A model generated the notes under the pieces. That model was given only the letters and a program-made list of their open reading frames with translations. It made no database searches and was not told the origin of the DNA. From Giardia muris (Eukaryota; Fornicata; Diplomonadida; Hexamitidae), in NCBI GenBank assembly GCA_006247105.1, contig CM016925.1, positions 2,108,001-2,172,000 on the forward strand: a DNA stretch of 64,000 nt, written 5' to 3'. Positions 60,936 to 64,000 of the stretch are shown piece by piece. The position numbers and the translations under genes are program-made. Every line of letters starts with the position of its first letter. Positions within the stretch are counted from its first letter, which is position 1.

Positions 60936-62612
60936 TCAACGCTCGTGCCGCCGACGCCGATGCTTATGGCGCGTCTTCTCGCCTTCAGGCTTGGCCTCGG
61001 GGAGAAGCGCCCGGAACTGGGCCTCGAAGGAGCCGAGCAGAGCGTCGACTCGGCGAAGATTACCTTCCTTTTGTTGAAACATTGCTTGGGAGTTTGCGAC
61101 TGCAAGCTGATTAAGCGAGTCAAGGATCGGGTCCGGGGTATCCGACTCCTCCGCCAGGACGTGGACGGTACTAGTGGAGAGGAGGATTGCATCGGCGGGT
61201 TTGGAGGGATGATCAATTGTCATGGTCTGAGTAGGAGAGCCATCCACATCCAAATCCTCATGCAATTGGTCTCTGAACTTGTAAAGTAGATCACGGAAGT
61301 ATGCAAGTCTCTGGACCAACGTCTTGACGTTCTCGTCTCGGACTTCAAGGTTATCCGTGCATTCGGAAAGCTTATCCTTTAGTTCTGTAACCTCCTGTTG
61401 AAGTCCACGGATCGTGTTCTGATCTGCAAGACTCGTGTTGATATGCTGCTCAATAGCAGTATTTGTACTCGCCAAAGCACTCTCAAGGTTCGAGATGATG
61501 CTTTCCTCGGAGCTAGAGACGGTGACAGTCGCCAAAACAAGTAATGTTTGAGTTCCAACATCATCATGGCAACGAAGTGCCGAAATCCCTTTGGACGCCG
61601 TCTCCACACATGGGGTTTGTGTCTCCGCCATGATCGTTACTGGTGCCTCTGCCATTCGATGCTCAACAAGTATCTCGATCAACTTATCCTCTGTCAGTTT
61701 GGCAGTCTCTCGTATGTTCCCGTTCTCCGCCGTTAAGGCCTGTATTTGTTCCAGAAGTACGGCACGATCGGCATCGGCCTCAGCTCTAGCGGCCTGCGAC
61801 CTTGTTCGAGCACTCTCAAGGTCTTTCTTCATGGCCGCCAGCTCGGCTTCTAAAGCCTCATTGAGCTGTAACAATTCCCTTTGGGAGTCTCGGCCTTTAT
61901 CGCTGCTCTCTCTAAGGTGGCTAGCGAGAAGCTCATCGTCGGGCGTATATGTCACGTCAATGTGTCTTTTAGAACGTGAGGCACCAGCCTTCGACGCTGC
62001 TGTTGTTGGTTCCTCTGCAGTACCGAGCTGGACGGAATATAGCTTGGCCAGTTTCAATGGCCTTTTAGGCGTCTCGATATGCTGCACATTGGATAGCGTC
62101 GGATTTGGGAGACGGTTACGCAATAGTTCGACCTCTATTTGTAGGTCGCGATAAGACCCGAAAAGTGAGTCCCGCTCGCGACGGAGGTGAGCATTCTCCT
62201 TCGTTAGAGCTTCGACTCGTGCATATGCGTGACTCACGTTCGACTCGAGCATGAGGAGATTCTCGCGCTGCTGGTGGATTGTCTGCTCGTAGAGCGCTAT
62301 CTGCCGCTTCAGTTCATCGATGGTGTTCAGAGATGTCACATCTTGCACAACGCCTTGTGTCTGCTGGCGAAGCACGGCATTCTGGCTAAGGATGAAGTCC
62401 AGGCTGTGCAGCATCTGTTCCGCGGTGATCGGGGCCGTCGGGTTGATGGTTCGGGCAATGTTCGCGAGAACACCAAGAATCTGTCCCACAATGGCGTCAT
62501 ACGTGGGGTCATGGATCCAAGGGAAATCTCCCGCTAATGTTGGGTTCTCTACGAGGATAGAGCTCAGCTCCGAGATCCCATGGGGGAAGGATGGCGGATC
62601 ATTCGGATGCAT
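60936..62612 (-). CDS. Coiled-coil protein, 558 aa
   Basis: ATG at 62612. A globular N-terminal part of about 95 residues (PWIHDPTYDAIVGQILGVLANIART, helical) precedes coiled coil at about 95-165, 225-310 and 375-440. The end is very basic (KTRHKHRRRRHER). A globular head plus coiled coil plus basic tail could suit a microtubule- or nucleus-associated protein. No family is recognised. Confidence 0.75.
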   Translation of the reverse strand: MHPNDPPSFPHGISELSSILVENPTLAGDFPWIHDPTYDAIVGQILGVLANIARTINPTAPITAEQMLHSLDFILSQNAVLRQQTQGVVQDVTSLNTIDELKRQIALYEQTIHQQRENLLMLESNVSHAYARVEALTKENAHLRRERDSLFGSYRDLQIEVELLRNRLPNPTLSNVQHIETPKRPLKLAKLYSVQLGTAEEPTTAASKAGASRSKRHIDVTYTPDDELLASHLRESSDKGRDSQRELLQLNEALEAELAAMKKDLESARTRSQAARAEADADRAVLLEQIQALTAENGNIRETAKLTEDKLIEILVEHRMAEAPVTIMAETQTPCVETASKGISALRCHDDVGTQTLLVLATVTVSSSEESIISNLESALASTNTAIEQHINTSLADQNTIRGLQQEVTELKDKLSECTDNLEVRDENVKTLVQRLAYFRDLLYKFRDQLHEDLDVDGSPTQTMTIDHPSKPADAILLSTSTVHVLAEESDTPDPILDSLNQLAVANSQAMFQQKEGNLRRVDALLGSFEAQFRALLPEAKPEGEKTRHKHRRRRHER

Positions 62613-62634
62613 TTTACTTGCTGTCCTCTCTTCC

Positions 62635-63219
62635 TCAGATCAGCTTTCTGTGATTCCGATCAAGCTGGGCGAGCTCCCGAAGACGGTACGGAAGCCCAGA
62701 TGCACTATACCCCGCAGACCTAGTCCCAAGCCTCTGTAGCAGTTGTTCTGCGAAGCCCTTTGCATAGGTGCGAGTGGGTTCGATAAGAGGTGACAGCTCG
62801 CGTGGAAAGGCTTCGAAGAGATGCTCGGAGGAGCAAAGAAAGCCGGTCGCAGCCTGCATACTTAATTGGCAAGCCGCGTCATAGAGCGTTTGGTACGATG
62901 AGTCATGTGGGCGACGCATACGTGCCTCGGCGGCTACCACTAAGGCTTCCGAGACGAGCGCTCGATTCAGCCTGTAGACATCTCCGGCATACAGAAGGGT
63001 GACGAGGACGCCAGCACAGACGAGAGGTGTGTCGTCAAGAATGCTACGAACACCGAGTGTGGAGAATGTGGCGTGTGCATCCCGCCACTGCTCAGCGAAG
63101 AGGGCGGCCCAGAAGTGAGCCTTGACGGCCTCAACCGACACGTCCTCGAGCGTCTCAATGGCCTGCAGAGCTGCCCCCGCCGTCTCGCGTGAGAACAGAA
63201 GCGGCCGAATGGCCTCCAT
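62635..63219 (-). CDS. Unknown helical protein, 194 aa
   Basis: ATG at 63219, preceded on its strand by GGAAAAATTA, a good A/T-rich start element. All-helical and Ala/Leu-rich, with a pattern like tandem helix pairs (for example VKAHFWAALFAEQWRDAHATF, LVCAGVLVTLLYAGD), which may be an alpha-solenoid. No signature of a known family. Divergent from the ankyrin gene at 63301 across 81 bp. It is followed by the two coiled-coil genes on the same strand. Confidence 0.65.
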   Translation of the reverse strand: MEAIRPLLFSRETAGAALQAIETLEDVSVEAVKAHFWAALFAEQWRDAHATFSTLGVRSILDDTPLVCAGVLVTLLYAGDVYRLNRALVSEALVVAAEARMRRPHDSSYQTLYDAACQLSMQAATGFLCSSEHLFEAFPRELSPLIEPTRTYAKGFAEQLLQRLGTRSAGYSASGLPYRLRELAQLDRNHRKLI

Positions 63220-63300
63220 TAATTTTTCCCCTCTCCTCGATGACTAGCCCTAGACAGCCCTCAGGTCTCACTCGAGCCTGTATAGGCATGGGCCGAAAAA
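63220..63300. promoter_or_regulatory. Divergent promoter region, 81 bp
   Basis: Each ATG is flanked by its own A-rich element: TAATTTTTCC beside the minus start and GGCCGAAAAA beside the plus start. The middle is G/C-richer with no other sign. Confidence 0.45.
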
Positions 63301-64000
63301 ATGAGCGACTGGTTCGAGGCGGTCCGTACTGGCAATGTCGAGGCTTTGAGAGCCCTTCTACATCAGCACGCAAGGTCCACGACGAGTGGCCAGTCCGGAC
63401 TCATGCTTGCTGCAATAGCTGGAAATTTGGGAGTGGTGCAGCTTCTTCTTGAGAAAGAGGCAGGGATGTTGAACCACGAGGGCTATACAGCGCTCTACCT
63501 TGCAGCTCTTGCAGGGCAGGCTGAGGTCTGTGAGGTATTGCTGACTAACAAGGTCGAATGTATGGCACAAGATCCCAACAATATCCTGTGTGCGGCCGTC
63601 AAGAGTGGCTCTCTACCAACGCTCCGGATGATTCTGGACGCGTTTCCCTTCTCGCGTGTCCCAGGGGTTCCATCTGCATTGGATATGGCCGTGCGACAAC
63701 GAAATCCGGATCTGATATCACTCCTCCTTGCTGACTCCCGAATCCGGCCTCGAGACATCTGTGCAGCGTTCTACTACTTAAGAACTGACGATGAGGAGCT
63801 TCGGAAGATGCTTTGGGAGGCTCTCAAGACACGGGGAACGTCGGATCAATTAGTTGAACAGCTATCAGAGGAAATCATATTTCTCATGCAATCGCTATCC
63901 CCCTCAATGCCCACATGTGTTGGACGAGCACGTCTTTTCGAACTTCGAGAGGTCGTTCGAACAGCGTTCGATTTCGTGACCCAGAACCTTCATCTTCCAG
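63301..64000 (+). CDS. Ankyrin-repeat protein (protein 21.1 type), 3' end outside the window
   Basis: Open from ATG 63301 to the window end (233 codons). Ankyrin repeats begin at once: SDWFEAVRTGNVEALRALL, GLMLAAIAGNLGVVQLLLEKEA, GYTALYLAALAGQAEVCEVLL, ILCAAVKSGSLPTLRMIL, ALDMAVRQRNPDLISLLL. This is the layout of the Giardia protein 21.1 family, ankyrin proteins without kinase domain, or of the ankyrin part of NEK proteins. After the repeats the sequence becomes helical. ATG follows GGGCCGAAAAA. Incomplete at the right boundary, so total length is not known. Confidence 0.8.
   Translation, partial: MSDWFEAVRTGNVEALRALLHQHARSTTSGQSGLMLAAIAGNLGVVQLLLEKEAGMLNHEGYTALYLAALAGQAEVCEVLLTNKVECMAQDPNNILCAAVKSGSLPTLRMILDAFPFSRVPGVPSALDMAVRQRNPDLISLLLADSRIRPRDICAAFYYLRTDDEELRKMLWEALKTRGTSDQLVEQLSEEIIFLMQSLSPSMPTCVGRARLFELREVVRTAFDFVTQNLHLP

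Noticed and set aside
1..64000. tRNA, rRNA, CRISPR or telomere repeats
   Set aside because: I looked in all larger gaps for T-loop GTTCRA arms, conserved rRNA strings, regularly spaced repeats and tandem TAGGG, and found none.

Overview
The window looks like a nuclear chromosome segment of a diplomonad, most probably a Giardia species. The evidence is a variant-specific surface protein (VSP) remnant with CxxC motifs, a histone-gene promoter element of the Giardia 'him' type, the Giardia-type ncRNA 3' processing motif next to two box C/D snoRNAs, AGTRAAY-type poly(A) signals that overlap stop codons, very short A/T-rich start-site elements, no introns I could recognise, and the standard genetic code (TAA, TAG and TGA all used as stops, which argues against Spironucleus). 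I cannot fix the species from sequence alone.

Layout. 1-3231 is different from the rest: GC-rich, without any supported gene, and ending in a VSP fragment that has lost both its start and its membrane anchor. From 3817 onward the window is densely packed with genes on both strands, often 0-30 bp apart or overlapping. In order: DEAD-box helicase (Dbp8/DDX49 type), ESCRT-III Vps2-like, two snoRNAs, amino-acid transporter, non-canonical poly(A) polymerase, large LRR protein, histone H2A with a C-terminal SQDL motif, ELMO-domain protein, CFAP20-domain protein, unknown 675-aa protein, coiled-coil protein, membrane protein, CK2 alpha, ribosomal protein eL22, DHHC palmitoyltransferase, four unknown proteins, Sm-like protein, ADAT3-like tRNA deaminase subunit, RING protein, asparagine-synthetase-like protein, an uncertain antisense-overlapping gene, a divergent H3 variant, and an RRM protein.

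The right half (35399-64000) holds a giant 3670-aa protein of unknown function whose start lies 32 bp from a CEP135/Bld10-like coiled-coil gene, then a Trm3/TARBP1-like tRNA methyltransferase, a pseudokinase-ankyrin protein, a CATCHR/Exo84-like protein, two long coiled-coil proteins, a small unknown, and the start of a protein-21.1-type ankyrin protein that runs off the window.

The themes are housekeeping RNA biology (helicase, snoRNAs, PAP, ADAT3, Trm3, Sm, eL22), chromatin (H2A, H3 variant), membrane traffic (Vps2, DHHC, Exo84-like, ELMO) and flagellar or basal-body structure (CFAP20 domain, CEP135-like, CCDC13-like, other coiled coils). Many neighbouring genes are divergent with only 10-80 bp between start codons, so they probably share bidirectional core promoters. 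Where the longest frame began with GTG or TTG I moved the start to the first plausible ATG, usually one just downstream of an A/T-rich run. No previously undescribed defence or mobile system is evident. The best leads are the snoRNA pair, the two unusual histones, the giant protein/CEP135 pair and the ultra-short divergent promoters.
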